A DNA stretch of 64,000 nt from Natrarchaeobius halalkaliphilus (GTDB lineage: Archaea > Halobacteriota > Halobacteria > Halobacteriales > Natrialbaceae): positions 62,001 through 126,000 of the forward strand of contig NZ_REFY01000007.1 in NCBI RefSeq assembly GCF_003841485.1, in the 5' to 3' direction. Shown in pieces: positions 8,547-17,445 of the stretch. Under the pieces are notes generated by a model, which did no database searches, had not been told where the DNA came from, and saw nothing but the letters and a program-made list of their open reading frames with translations. The translations under genes were made by a program, and so were the position numbers. Position 1 is the first letter of the stretch. Every line of letters begins with the position of its first letter.

Positions 8547-11500
8547 GTATGGACGATCCACTTCCGAGAGTACCGGCGATCGACGACCCGAGAGAACGGA
8601 CGCCGGTGACGGCGACGTTCGAGACCGGAACGGCGAACGACCCACCCGTCGGCACCGCCGGCGACAGTCCCACGACGCTTTCGATCGACGGAACGGCGGT
8701 GACCGTTCCGCCCGGTTCGACGATCATCGACGCGATACAGGCGATCGACGACGGGGTCGTGACCGTCGGCCCGGGAACCGACGCACTCGAGGACGCAGCC
8801 GACGTTCCCGCTCTCTGTTACTACGATCGGGACGGCGACGGGGCCGACGAGATCGGTCCGAGAAGCGAGTGCCGGACCTGTATGGTCGATACCGACGAAC
8901 GGGGCCTCGTCCCCGCCTGTTCGTATCCGGCCGAGGACGGGTTGGCAGTTCGGACCGATACCCCGAACGCCGAGGAGAGCCGGAGCGTCAACCTCGATCT
9001 CGTTCTCTCGAACCACAACCTCCGCTGTACGACCTGTAACGGGAACGGCCGGTGTGAACTGCAGGACGCCGCGATCGACGAGGGCGTCGACCATCCGCGC
9101 TACGGCGTGTTCGCGGACCGAGACGAGTACGAGCCGATCGACGACACTTCCTCGTTCATCCAGATCGACCGGAACAAGTGCATCCTCTGTAACCGGTGCG
9201 TCGACGGCTGCAACGACGTGCAGGTGGAGGGCGTCCTCCGGATCGAGGGCCACGGCGAGGACACACGGATCGGGTTTCAGTCGGAGGCGGAGACGATGGC
9301 CGAGTCGGAGTGCGTCTCGTGCGGGCACTGTGCGACGGTCTGTCCGACCGGCGCGCTCACCGAGAAGGGGATCGGCGGCGTCGGAACGCTGCCGCTTCCC
9401 GGCTTCACGCAACGCAATTCCATCGGAACGGTCGTCGAAACCGACGACGTCGAGACGCTGGACGAGACGACCGCGCCAAACCGAACCCCCGCTCCCGGCG
9501 GAGCCGACGGCCCCCAATCCGCCGGTGGACCGGACGGGGACGAATCGACGGGAGTCGCTCGCTACGCACAAGCCGCCAGGGACCGGGCGACGAATATGGC
9601 CGCCGAGTACGGCCACAGGGCGATGCTGGCCGGCGAACACACCGCCGAACGAATCGCGATGGCGTCGCTGTCAGAGGGGAGGCTCTTCGACGTCGCCGAT
9701 CTCGTCAGCGACGTCCGTCTCGATCGGATCGACGTCGAGGAGACGACGTGTGGCTTCTGTGCGGTCGGCTGTCGGTTCGAGATGGTAGGGAAAGACGGCG
9801 AGACGCTCGGCGTCGAACCGGTCGAAGAACCGTCCGCGGCACCCGCGAACGACTTCTCGACCTGCGTGAAGGGGAAGTTCGGCCACGAGTTCGCCAACAG
9901 CGAACGACGGCTGACGGAGCCGCTCGTCCGAACCGAATCCGGCGAATTTACGGCCGTTTCGTGGGACGAGGCGCTCGAGTACGTCGCCGAGAACCTCGAT
10001 CGGATCCAGCGCGAACACGGCGTAGACGCCGTCGGCTGTCTCGCCTCATCGAAGGGGACGAACGAGGAAGCGTATCTCGTCCAGAAGTTCGCCAGACAGG
10101 TCCTCGGAACGAAAAATATCGACAACTGCGCCCGTCTCTGTCACTCCTCGACGGTCGCCGCGCTCCAGCAGACGGTCGGCTACGGCGCGATGACCAACCG
10201 CATCAACGAGGACGTCGGCGAAGCGGACGCCTACCTCATCACCGGCTCGAACACGACCGAATCCCATCCCGTTCTGGCGACGCGGATCAAGCAAAACGTC
10301 CGTGATGGTGCCGACCTGCTCGTGTTCGATCCGCGCAAGGTCGGAGTCGCCGAACACGCCGACCAGTACACCCGGACCAGACCCGGCTACGACGTTGCCT
10401 GGATCAACGGGCTGATTCGGTACGTCGTCGAACACGACCTCCACGACGAGGCGTTCGTCGAGCGCAACACCACCGGCTTCGTGGACCTCCGCGAGAAGGT
10501 CGAGCCGTACACGCCCGAGCGAGTCGAGGAACTGACCGGCGTTCCGGCGGACGAACTCGAGTCGGCCGCCGAGACGCTCGCGGCGGCCGACACCGTCGTC
10601 TTCGGATGGGCGATGGGAATGACCCAGTCCAGCCACGGCACGCAGAACGTCCTCGCGCTCGCGAACCTCGCGCTCGCGCTCGGTCAGGTCGGGAAACCGG
10701 GTGCCGGCCTCTCCCCGTTCCGCGGCCAGAACAACGTTCAGGGCGGCGGCGGTGACATGGGAACGTTGCCCGGGAGCCTCCCCGGCTATCAGGATCCGGC
10801 CGACGACGACGTCGGAGCGACGTTCGCGGACGCCTGGGGCGAGCGGCCGCCGGCAGAACCGGGACTCACGGTGCCGGAGATGTTCGACGAAGCCAACGCC
10901 GGAAATCTTCGGGGGATGTACGTCGTCGGCGAAAACCCGGCGCTCTCCGAACCGGACGTCGATCACGCGGGGGAGGCCCTCGAGGCGCTCGAGTTCCTCG
11001 TCGTCCAAGACATCTTCATGACCGAGACGGCCGAACACGCCGACGTGGTGCTCCCTGCGGCGACGTCGCCGGAGAAACACGGAACGTTCACGAACACGGA
11101 GCGGCGAATCCAGCGCGTCCGGCCGACGGCCGAACCGCCCGGAACCGCGCGCCAGGACTGGGAGATCACCCAGGAACTCGCGAACCGGCTCGGACGCGAC
11201 TGGGCGTACGATCACCCACGGGAGATCATGGACGAGATCAGCGACCTCGTGCCGATCTACGGCGGCGTCAGCTACGAGCGACTCGAGGAGGGGCCCCAGC
11301 ACGGCCTCCAGTGGCCCTGCCCCACCGAAGATCACCCGGGAACTCCGTACCTGTACGACTACGAGGACGGAAACTTCAACTTCGACGACGGACTCGCGCG
11401 GTTCGTCCCGGCGGACAGCGGCCACCCCGGCGAGATTCCCGACGAGGAGTATCCGCTCACGCTCACGTCCGGTCGCGTCCTCTATCACTGGCATACGGGA

Positions 11501-11869
11501 CAACTCACCCGCCGCGTGGAGGGGCTCATGAGCCACGTCGGGGAGAGCTTCGTCGAGATCCATCCGGAGCTGGCCGCGAAACTCGACGTCGCCGACGGGG
11601 ACTACGTTCGCGTCGAGTCCCGCCGGGGTGAGATCGTCGTCAGAGCGCGGGTCTCCGACCGCGTCGACGCGGGAACGCTGTTCATCCCGATGCACTTTGC
11701 CGCCGGCGCGGTCAACAAACTCACCCAGAAGACGTTCGACCCCCGGTCGGGGATCCCCGAGTACAAGGTCTCGAGCGTCCGCGTCGAAGCGCTCGGCCCG
11801 GAGACCGACGCGGACGTGCTTCGGACGCCCGACGTCGGTGCGGGCGGCGGAACGGCCGTCGACGACTGA
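8543..11869 (+). CDS. fdhA: Formate dehydrogenase catalytic (alpha) subunit, Mo/W-bis-PGD type
   Basis: An 1108-residue cytoplasmic enzyme that oxidises formate to CO2. The N-terminus is NuoG-like: a 2Fe-2S ferredoxin domain (ECRTCMVD and PACSYP), a His-Cys cluster (NHNLRCTTCNGNGRC), and two 4Fe-4S motifs (CILCNRCVDGC and CVSCGHCATVCPTGA). A linker of about 100 residues follows, then the molybdopterin module beginning TCGFCAVGCRFE. The active-site segment NCARLCHSS contains the Cys-His pair typical of formate dehydrogenases, with Cys in place of Sec. The C-terminal MopB domain (about 970-1090) includes LTSGRVLYHWHTGQLTRR. It overlaps the NuoF-like gene by 4 bp. Neighbouring dioxygenase and formamidase candidates could supply formate. 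Confidence 0.93.
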   Translation: MSMDDPLPRVPAIDDPRERTPVTATFETGTANDPPVGTAGDSPTTLSIDGTAVTVPPGSTIIDAIQAIDDGVVTVGPGTDALEDAADVPALCYYDRDGDGADEIGPRSECRTCMVDTDERGLVPACSYPAEDGLAVRTDTPNAEESRSVNLDLVLSNHNLRCTTCNGNGRCELQDAAIDEGVDHPRYGVFADRDEYEPIDDTSSFIQIDRNKCILCNRCVDGCNDVQVEGVLRIEGHGEDTRIGFQSEAETMAESECVSCGHCATVCPTGALTEKGIGGVGTLPLPGFTQRNSIGTVVETDDVETLDETTAPNRTPAPGGADGPQSAGGPDGDESTGVARYAQAARDRATNMAAEYGHRAMLAGEHTAERIAMASLSEGRLFDVADLVSDVRLDRIDVEETTCGFCAVGCRFEMVGKDGETLGVEPVEEPSAAPANDFSTCVKGKFGHEFANSERRLTEPLVRTESGEFTAVSWDEALEYVAENLDRIQREHGVDAVGCLASSKGTNEEAYLVQKFARQVLGTKNIDNCARLCHSSTVAALQQTVGYGAMTNRINEDVGEADAYLITGSNTTESHPVLATRIKQNVRDGADLLVFDPRKVGVAEHADQYTRTRPGYDVAWINGLIRYVVEHDLHDEAFVERNTTGFVDLREKVEPYTPERVEELTGVPADELESAAETLAAADTVVFGWAMGMTQSSHGTQNVLALANLALALGQVGKPGAGLSPFRGQNNVQGGGGDMGTLPGSLPGYQDPADDDVGATFADAWGERPPAEPGLTVPEMFDEANAGNLRGMYVVGENPALSEPDVDHAGEALEALEFLVVQDIFMTETAEHADVVLPAATSPEKHGTFTNTERRIQRVRPTAEPPGTARQDWEITQELANRLGRDWAYDHPREIMDEISDLVPIYGGVSYERLEEGPQHGLQWPCPTEDHPGTPYLYDYEDGNFNFDDGLARFVPADSGHPGEIPDEEYPLTLTSGRVLYHWHTGQLTRRVEGLMSHVGESFVEIHPELAAKLDVADGDYVRVESRRGEIVVRARVSDRVDAGTLFIPMHFAAGAVNKLTQKTFDPRSGIPEYKVSSVRVEALGPETDADVLRTPDVGAGGGTAVDD

Positions 11870-12164
11870 CGCCGCTCGCCGGAGTCAGGCGGTGTGAGCG
11901 ACACGGCGGTTCGTCGAGGCGCTCGAGGCAGTCGGTAGTATCGTTCGGGTCCAGGGTTCGAATGAGGGGCGACGAGACCGGTTCCCGCGGTCCTTGCGTT
12001 GTGACGCGGTACCAGGCGGTGACGTGATCTCGGCGGCTCGAGTTGATTCCGTCGTCGACTCGAACAGCACATCCAGCGCGGCCGAGTCGACGGAATCGAT
12101 GGGCTTCGCTCGATGTTTCCGTTGGTTTAGACGATCGAACTGACGATGGAGGACGACAGTCTAT

Positions 12165-12184
12165 TTACATTCATACTATTGTAA
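12165..12184. promoter_or_regulatory. Palindrome TTAC-N12-GTAA (copy 1)
   Basis: The site reads ttacattcatactattgtaa. Close relatives lie at 49740-49759 and 54467-54486. A TTTG-N7-CAAA site follows 52 bp downstream, as it also does (48 bp) at copy 2. Confidence 0.4.
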
Positions 12185-12216
12185 TTTAGTGGAACGGGAT
12201 TAGCGGGTAGTATGGA

Positions 12217-12231
12217 TTTGTCTATGACAAA
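12217..12231. promoter_or_regulatory. Palindrome TTTG-N7-CAAA (site 1)
   Basis: The site reads tttgtctatgacaaa, with perfect 6-bp arms (TTTGTC/GACAAA). It is one of nine intergenic copies in the window and a possible operator. Confidence 0.5.
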
Positions 12232-12326
12232 CAGCCCGGACCAATTGCGTATCAGGTGTGGGAAGGAGGCGCATGAGAGAGGGACATCTAGCAGGACCGA
12301 TACTCCGTTCGCCGGAAAAGTGGGAG

Positions 12327-12341
12327 TTTGTCAATGACAAA
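12327..12341. promoter_or_regulatory. Palindrome TTTG-N7-CAAA (site 2)
   Basis: The site reads tttgtcaatgacaaa, one base different from site 1 and 110 bp from it. Confidence 0.5.
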
Positions 12342-12769
12342 ATCAACGGGGTGGACGAGTAGCCGGCGATGCTTTCCCCAAAAATCAATCACGTGACAAA
12401 ATTACCGGCTGAACTTTACAGTTACCAGACCATTATTACCCTTCGAAACCGAGAAGGTTCGAGCGGGTCCGTGCGTGATGACGACGAGAGGATCGTTCGC
12501 CATACACAAACACGCACGAGACGACGACATCGTGAGAACGCTTTCCTAACTACATCGAGACGGGGTCCAGCGTGACAACCGGCGGGAAACTCATCAGCGC
12601 CCCGAATGACGGATCGAACGTAACGCGGATGGGGTAGACGCCAGTTTTGGTACAGAACCCCCCGCCCAATAACTGGTCTCGAGATGGACAGCACGCAGGA
12701 AAAGCGGCGATAAGCGCCCTGCGGCAACGTGGGGACAACCGAAACGACGGAAATCGGGCTGGCGGTCGT

Positions 12770-13342
12770 CTACAGGTCCTCGGCGTTACGCCAGACGTTC
12801 CACGTGTCGGGGGACTGCGGCCACTGTCGTGCGGGGCGGCCGCCGTCCTCCGGTGCTTCTTCCATCTTCGCGGTTAGCTCGATTGGATAGCCGTCCGGAT
12901 CCGGGAAGTACAGGAAGATGTTGTTACCGGGACCGTGTCGACCAGGTCCGCGATAAATCGGATGGTTTCGAGCCTCGAGTTCATCTGCAGCATCCCGGAT
13001 CGACTGATAGTTCGGAACTTCGAACGCGATGTGATAGATCGGGCCCGTGGTGGGGAGCATCGGTGGTCCGCCCTCGGGGAGATCCTCCTCGAACTCGTGA
13101 AGGTCGAGTTCGAGTTCTCCTCGCTGCTCGAGGACGTCGAGTTCCTCATCGGAGTACTGCGTGATGTTCATTTCGTGGTGGTCGGCCTGCTCTGAGACGG
13201 CAGGAGTGCGCAAGAACGCGACCGTGTCGCCGATTCGATCCGACACCGCCATGTTCATCACGTCGGTGTAGAACTCGATCGTCTGCTCGATATCCCGTAC
13301 TTTGATCGCTACGTGGTCTAGACCCATATTATCAACGACCAT
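12770..13342 (-). CDS. Type I extradiol ring-cleavage dioxygenase (VOC superfamily)
   Basis: A 190-residue vicinal-oxygen-chelate protein that resembles the catalytic domain of BphC/catechol 2,3-dioxygenases, which cleave a dihydroxylated aromatic ring next to the diol. The expected Fe(II) triad is present: His in QADHHEMN, His in IYHIAFEV and Glu in DGYPIELTAK. The loop GPGRHGPGNNIFLYFPDPDG is highly characteristic of extradiol enzymes. The ATG at 13342 lies about 25 nt from a tatatt element (13363-13369), which fits a leaderless start; ATG 13327 (MGLDHVAIKV) is an alternative. It follows the EamA and aspartate dehydrogenase genes on the same strand. The substrate is not determinable from sequence; 7,8-dihydroxykynurenate is my hypothesis. 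Confidence 0.82.
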   Translation of the reverse strand: MVVDNMGLDHVAIKVRDIEQTIEFYTDVMNMAVSDRIGDTVAFLRTPAVSEQADHHEMNITQYSDEELDVLEQRGELELDLHEFEEDLPEGGPPMLPTTGPIYHIAFEVPNYQSIRDAADELEARNHPIYRGPGRHGPGNNIFLYFPDPDGYPIELTAKMEEAPEDGGRPARQWPQSPDTWNVWRNAEDL

Positions 13343-13423
13343 GCAGTATACCCTCGAGCGAGGTATATTGAGTTTTCCGGTTCCAGCGGAGAGTAGTTGA
13401 TAGCCGACTATCACGAGCGACGA

Positions 13424-14305
13424 TCACGTCGACGTTGCCAACAGCCCGACTCCGACGACGACCAGAACGGTGCCGCTGATAACCTGTGGCGTAAACGGTT
13501 CGCGCTCGCGCAAGAACACGAACGTAAATACGAGTGCGAACAGCGGCGTCGTATTGAGGATCGGCGTGACGATCACCACCGTTCCCGAGCGCAACGCAGC
13601 GTACAGACAGATCAGTCCGAGACTCGAGGCGATTCCGGCGAGAACGAAGTAACGAAGGTCGGCAAACGGAATCGACAGCGCCGCTCGGTGGTTCGACGCG
13701 ACGGCGAAAAATGCGGCCGCGACGAGCCAGGACGTCGTGAGGTTGACCGCGGCACCGACGGCGGGTTCGGGAACGAGTTCCATTCCCACGTTTCGTAACA
13801 GCTGGACGCTCCCGTAGATGACTGCGCCCGCGATCGGGAACAGTAGATCGCGATACCGGACGTCAACTGCAGAACCATCACCGCGGCCCGCAGTGGCAAG
13901 TAAGATTCCACCGGCGATCGCCGCAAGCGCTCCGACACCGCCCTGACGGGTCAGCGTCTCTCCGAGCAAGAGGATAGCAAGCACGACCGAAACGAGCGGA
14001 TTCGAATTGCTAATCGGCAGCGTGAGATTGACACCGACCCGCTCTAGACCGATGTAGTTACAGAGACGACCGATGACGGGCGCGAACAGACCGGCGAGGA
14101 TGAAGTATCGCCACGCCCAGAGATCGACCGTTACGTCGTAGAGCGCGAGGCTGATCGCCCAGAGAACGACGACGTTGACACTGATCGTCGCGAACATGGC
14201 CGCCATCGGCGTCGATCGTTCGACTCCGAATCGGACGAGAACGGACGAGGTAGCGAACGCGGCAGCCGTCCCGAGCGCGAGAAGGACCTGAACTGGAAGC
14301 TCCAT
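13424..14305 (-). CDS. EamA/DMT-family membrane transporter
   Basis: A 293-residue protein with about ten hydrophobic helices arranged as two EamA repeats, the fold of drug/metabolite transporters that move small organic molecules. The internal repeat is visible as GRLCNYIGLERVGVNLTLPI in the first half and LICLYAALRSGTVVIVTPIL in the second. It starts 24 bp after the aspartate dehydrogenase gene and is followed by the extradiol dioxygenase gene, so the three probably form one transcript. A second EamA gene lies at 17446-18339. The cargo is unknown; a pathway substrate or product is likely from position. Confidence 0.85.
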   Translation of the reverse strand: MELPVQVLLALGTAAAFATSSVLVRFGVERSTPMAAMFATISVNVVVLWAISLALYDVTVDLWAWRYFILAGLFAPVIGRLCNYIGLERVGVNLTLPISNSNPLVSVVLAILLLGETLTRQGGVGALAAIAGGILLATAGRGDGSAVDVRYRDLLFPIAGAVIYGSVQLLRNVGMELVPEPAVGAAVNLTTSWLVAAAFFAVASNHRAALSIPFADLRYFVLAGIASSLGLICLYAALRSGTVVIVTPILNTTPLFALVFTFVFLREREPFTPQVISGTVLVVVGVGLLATST

Positions 14306-14329
14306 CGAATCGGACTCCGAAAGACTCGC

Positions 14330-15154
14330 TTACGTTCCGACGTCGATCGCCGTCTCGAGACTCCGAAGCTTTTCGATCGCGGAAATCGCCGCCAGATAGC
14401 TGGTCTTCGGGTTCGTAGGCGACGGAACGTTCTGAACGGTCGTCTCGATGTGTCCCATGTCTCCGTCAGCACTGATCCGGTGGACGTTGTTCTCCTCGTC
14501 GGGATCTGCGACGATTCGAACGGCCGTCTCGTCGGGGCCGATCCCCGCGAGGCTGAGCGCGACCGCGACGTTGATGTTCGACGGGAACGCCGCCGCAGCC
14601 TCCGTCGCCGGTCCCTCGAAGATCACCGTCGGCTCGTCGACGGCCGAGAGATCGATCCCGTTTTCGACGACGTAGGGAGCACCCTCGAGGCCCGCCGGCG
14701 GCTTCGTCGTGGTCAGCGAAACGGACTCGAGATCACCTGTCAGAGCCGCCGCCTTGATCGCATCGAGGCCGGCGATCGCTCCCGACGGCGCATAGAGCCG
14801 GCCGTCGCTCTCCTCTGCGGCGGCAAATACGTCCTCTCGGAGGTCGTCTGCGGCGAGCGCACCGACGCTCAACAACAGACAGTCCCGGTCGGCAGCGAGC
14901 GCATCTGCGGCGATTTCCTCGACGGCGGTCTGTCCCGCGGCCTCGAGAACGAGGTCCGCCTCGAGGAGTTCCGACGGCTGGGTTGCAGCGGTCGGTTGGG
15001 ACCGGTCGTCGAAGAGGTCTCGAATCGCCGTGACGTTCTCCGGATGTCGGTCGTAGACGACCGCAAGGTCTGCCGACAGCGTGCCATCAGCGATCGCACG
15101 CGCGATTTCGGTCGCAATCGTTCCACAGCCAAAGATACCGATCGATCGCGTCAT
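14330..15154 (-). CDS. nadX: Aspartate dehydrogenase-like protein
   Basis: A 274-residue protein of the NadX/DUF108 family, which interconverts L-aspartate and iminosuccinate/oxaloacetate with NAD(P). The N-terminal Rossmann motif is GIFGCGTIATEIARAI. The family core is clear: APSGAIAGLDAIKAA, FPSNINVAVALSLAGIG, VADPDEENNVHRISADGDMG and PSPTNPKTSYLAA. The ATG at 15154 has a TATA-like aattatta element 22-31 nt upstream. It is divergent from the NicX-like gene (155-bp shared control region) and leads the minus-strand set nadX-eamA-extradiol. In NAD synthesis this enzyme feeds NadA, but here no nad genes are near, so a catabolic role in handling a four-carbon amino or imino acid is plausible. 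Confidence 0.83.
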   Translation of the reverse strand: MTRSIGIFGCGTIATEIARAIADGTLSADLAVVYDRHPENVTAIRDLFDDRSQPTAATQPSELLEADLVLEAAGQTAVEEIAADALAADRDCLLLSVGALAADDLREDVFAAAEESDGRLYAPSGAIAGLDAIKAAALTGDLESVSLTTTKPPAGLEGAPYVVENGIDLSAVDEPTVIFEGPATEAAAAFPSNINVAVALSLAGIGPDETAVRIVADPDEENNVHRISADGDMGHIETTVQNVPSPTNPKTSYLAAISAIEKLRSLETAIDVGT

Positions 15155-15175
15155 ATCACCGGTTCTCGAGGGCAG

Positions 15176-15185
15176 ACTAATAATT
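15176..15185 (-). promoter_or_regulatory. TATA element of the aspartate dehydrogenase gene
   Basis: On the minus strand this reads aattattagt, 22-31 nt before the ATG at 15154. It lies in the divergent control region shared with the NicX-like gene. Confidence 0.5.
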
Positions 15186-15272
15186 GTAGTGGGATCGAGA
15201 CGGGTAGTACTGATGACAGGGGACCGGGACGAATAATGCTGAGTAACAAGCGAGAACAGCCGCAGGCACACA

Positions 15273-15283
15273 AATTATTTATG
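15273..15283 (+). promoter_or_regulatory. TATA element of the NicX-like gene
   Basis: aattatttatg lies 27-37 nt before the ATG at 15310. Confidence 0.55.
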
Positions 15284-15309
15284 CTTCCACCCGAATCATC
15301 AACTGTATC

Positions 15310-16362
15310 ATGGAAGCTGCTGGACTACTAGTGCCGATGTTCCGTCGGCAGATGGAACACTGTCAAGTGAACGAAGACGAAGCCGTCGCGGTCGTTACCG
15401 ACGTTAAAAGCAATCGCGAACACGTCGCCGCGAGCTTTGCAGCGGCCCAGGATATCGGGGCCGAGGTCTTCGAAGTACAGATTCCGGAGTACGGACGCAA
15501 CTCCGTCGGTGCCGAAGTCTCCGCCGGCCAGGGTGGCAGCCTTCGACTCCCCCGCGGACCCGTCGAAGCGTGCAAGAGCGCCGACATGGTGTTCGACTTT
15601 ACCCTCGAGGGATTCATCCACGTCCCGGAACGGGGCGAGATCCGCGATGCCGGTACCCGTATCCTTCGCGTCGGTGCACGCGAGCCGTTCGTGCTCCGTC
15701 GGTTGATGCCCTGGGAGCCCGAAGAGGCCCGGGCCGTCAAAGAGAAGGTACAGGCACACCGTGATCTGCTCGAATCGGCCGACGAAATGCGGGTCACCTC
15801 CGAGTACGGCACCGACGTGACGATGGAAGTGAGCCCGGAGACGGCGTTCGACTCCTACGGATTCGTCGACGAGCCCGGCAAGTGGGACGTCTGGGGCCAG
15901 AACATGGTCTCGAACTATCCGACGAACGTCAACGGAACGGTCGTCATCGCCGCCGGCGACTACAACGTCGTCCCGTTCAGTGATTACATCGATTCGTCGA
16001 TCGAGTGCGTCGTCGAGGACGGCTTCATCGAGGAGATCAACGGCGACGGCGGCGACGCCGAGTTGATGCGTGGCCACATGGAAAGTTACAACGATCGAGA
16101 CGTCTTCGCCACGAGTCACTTCGGCTGGGGACTCAACGAAAACGGAACGTTCTACAACATGGCGATCAAGGACCGGAAGCCCGACGAGACAGGCGTGAGC
16201 GCGAGCGAAGGCCGCGTCTGGGAAGGGAACATGCTCTGGAGTACGGGGCCGAACACCCACCAGGACCGATATACGAACTGTCACTACGACATCGCACAGA
16301 AGAACTGTAGCGTCTATCTCGATGGCGAACCGGTCGTCCTCGAAGGCGATCTCGTCGAGTAA
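15310..16362 (+). CDS. NicX-like 2,5-dihydroxypyridine-type ring-cleavage dioxygenase
   Basis: A 350-residue protein, the same length as Pseudomonas putida NicX as I recall it. NicX opens 2,5-dihydroxypyridine to N-formylmaleamate using Fe(II) and O2 and shares the fold of M29 aminopeptidases. Matching segments are FVDEPGKWDVWG, ATSHFGWGLNENG, LWSTGPNTHQ, NCHYDIAQKNC and YLDGEPVVLEGDLVE. The likely iron ligands are His270 (TSHFGW), His325 and Asp327 (NCHYD), which agree with the H..HxD ligands known for NicX. It stands alone between the divergent nadX gene and the convergent BphB-like gene. Many databases would label it an aminopeptidase. The exact substrate is unknown; a hydroxylated pyridine is most likely. 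Confidence 0.8.
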   Translation: MEAAGLLVPMFRRQMEHCQVNEDEAVAVVTDVKSNREHVAASFAAAQDIGAEVFEVQIPEYGRNSVGAEVSAGQGGSLRLPRGPVEACKSADMVFDFTLEGFIHVPERGEIRDAGTRILRVGAREPFVLRRLMPWEPEEARAVKEKVQAHRDLLESADEMRVTSEYGTDVTMEVSPETAFDSYGFVDEPGKWDVWGQNMVSNYPTNVNGTVVIAAGDYNVVPFSDYIDSSIECVVEDGFIEEINGDGGDAELMRGHMESYNDRDVFATSHFGWGLNENGTFYNMAIKDRKPDETGVSASEGRVWEGNMLWSTGPNTHQDRYTNCHYDIAQKNCSVYLDGEPVVLEGDLVE

Positions 16363-16415
16363 GACAGTCCCGTCAGTTCGAAGATCGAGCCGTATTCGAA
16401 ACCTCGTTTCTCAAG

Positions 16416-17255
16416 TTACGCCGTATCGACGCCGTCGGTGACGAACTCGAGCGCTCGGCCCGAGACGTTACCGATACCGCGGACGTTCCGTCCGAGATCT
16501 GCACGAACGATCGTTCCCGTCATCGGCCTCGAGTTCTCCTCGGAGGCCAACAGGACGTATGCCCCAGTGTAATCGGCCGGCGTCGGAACGATTCCGGCGG
16601 GATGAACCGACGGATCGAACTCCGACTCGTCGAGAACGCCTCCCTCCTCGCGCTCGAGAGATTCGATTCCCGAGAGGTTCGTCGGCACGTAGCCGGGTGC
16701 GACCGCGTTGACGCTGACCGACGGAGAGAGTTCGAACGCGAGCTGGCGAACGATACCGGCGATCGCGTGTTTGGACGGAACGTAAAGCGAGCCGCCGCCG
16801 TCCGGCTCGAAGCTCGCGCCCGAGGCAGTGAACACCATTCGACCGTTCGTTTCGACAAGTTCGGGCAGTGCAGCTTTCGCACCGAGGAGATAGCCCAGAA
16901 CGTTGATCTCGAAGAGATCACGGAAACTGTCGGCAATTGCCTCGTCATCATCGGGCAACTCCGCGATCGTGACGTTGTCGTCGAAGACACCGGCGTTGCC
17001 GACGAACACGTCGAGTTTTCCGAACGCGTCGACCGTCCGTTCGACGGCGTCCTCGTTATCCGAGAGTCGCGTCACGTCCCCCGTGCTCGTGACGACTGAA
17101 TCACCGAACTCGTCGGAGAGATCCGCCAGACCGTCCGCTGAGACGTCGAGTATGCCGACGGACGCACCTTCCTCAACGAATCGTCGAACGACGGCACGTC
17201 CGAGACCGGACGCACCACCGGTTACCAGTACAACACGATTGTCGAGCCAACTCAT
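16416..17255 (-). CDS. BphB-like cis-dihydrodiol dehydrogenase (SDR)
   Basis: A 279-residue short-chain dehydrogenase. It contains the NAD motif VTGGASGLGRAVV, the NAG motif (FVGNAGVFD), the catalytic Ser region TASGASFEPDGGG and YVPSKHA with the YxxxK pair. INVLGYLLGAKAALPELV, GGGSLYVPSKHAIAGIVRQL and PADYTGAYVLLAS resemble BphB-type enzymes, which re-aromatise the cis-dihydrodiol made by a Rieske dioxygenase. The ATG at 17255 (MSWLDNR) is preferred; the longer open frame upstream runs over the promoter of the divergent EamA gene. The Rieske genes begin 1.2 kb away, and the two functions form a natural pair. Confidence 0.8.
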   Translation of the reverse strand: MSWLDNRVVLVTGGASGLGRAVVRRFVEEGASVGILDVSADGLADLSDEFGDSVVTSTGDVTRLSDNEDAVERTVDAFGKLDVFVGNAGVFDDNVTIAELPDDDEAIADSFRDLFEINVLGYLLGAKAALPELVETNGRMVFTASGASFEPDGGGSLYVPSKHAIAGIVRQLAFELSPSVSVNAVAPGYVPTNLSGIESLEREEGGVLDESEFDPSVHPAGIVPTPADYTGAYVLLASEENSRPMTGTIVRADLGRNVRGIGNVSGRALEFVTDGVDTA

Positions 17256-17445
17256 ACGAAATTCATGGGCGGTCGACCGGAAATATCTTCCTGTCGGTGT
17301 TCGACGACGAATATAATTGCGGTGATACGTACTCGAAGAGATATTTCTAAGTGCCTTGGCTCCAACAGGGTGGTACAATGGCAACCGCGGTAATCCTCTG
17401 GAAACGACGGACGGCGCCGACCGATCGAAACGGCACCCACAGACG

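Larger units (their letters stand above)
11870..12769. other. Convergent intergenic region holding three palindromic motifs, no gene seen
   Basis: About 900 bp between the ends of the formate dehydrogenase operon and the extradiol dioxygenase gene. It holds one TTAC-N12-GTAA and two near-identical TTTG-N7-CAAA palindromes, but no convincing coding frame. Operator-like sites with no flanking start codon suggest an unseen small RNA, a lost gene, or hairpins with another role. Confidence 0.5.

Noticed and set aside
10046-11695. 549-codon open frame opposite the formate dehydrogenase alpha gene
   Set aside because: Arg/Val-rich antisense frame typical of GC-rich coding DNA; the plus-strand gene has unmistakable cluster and active-site motifs.
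15310-16362. Annotation as an M29-type aminopeptidase
   Set aside because: Length, the H270/H325/D327 pattern and the aromatic-pathway context fit NicX better; M29 peptidases share only the fold.
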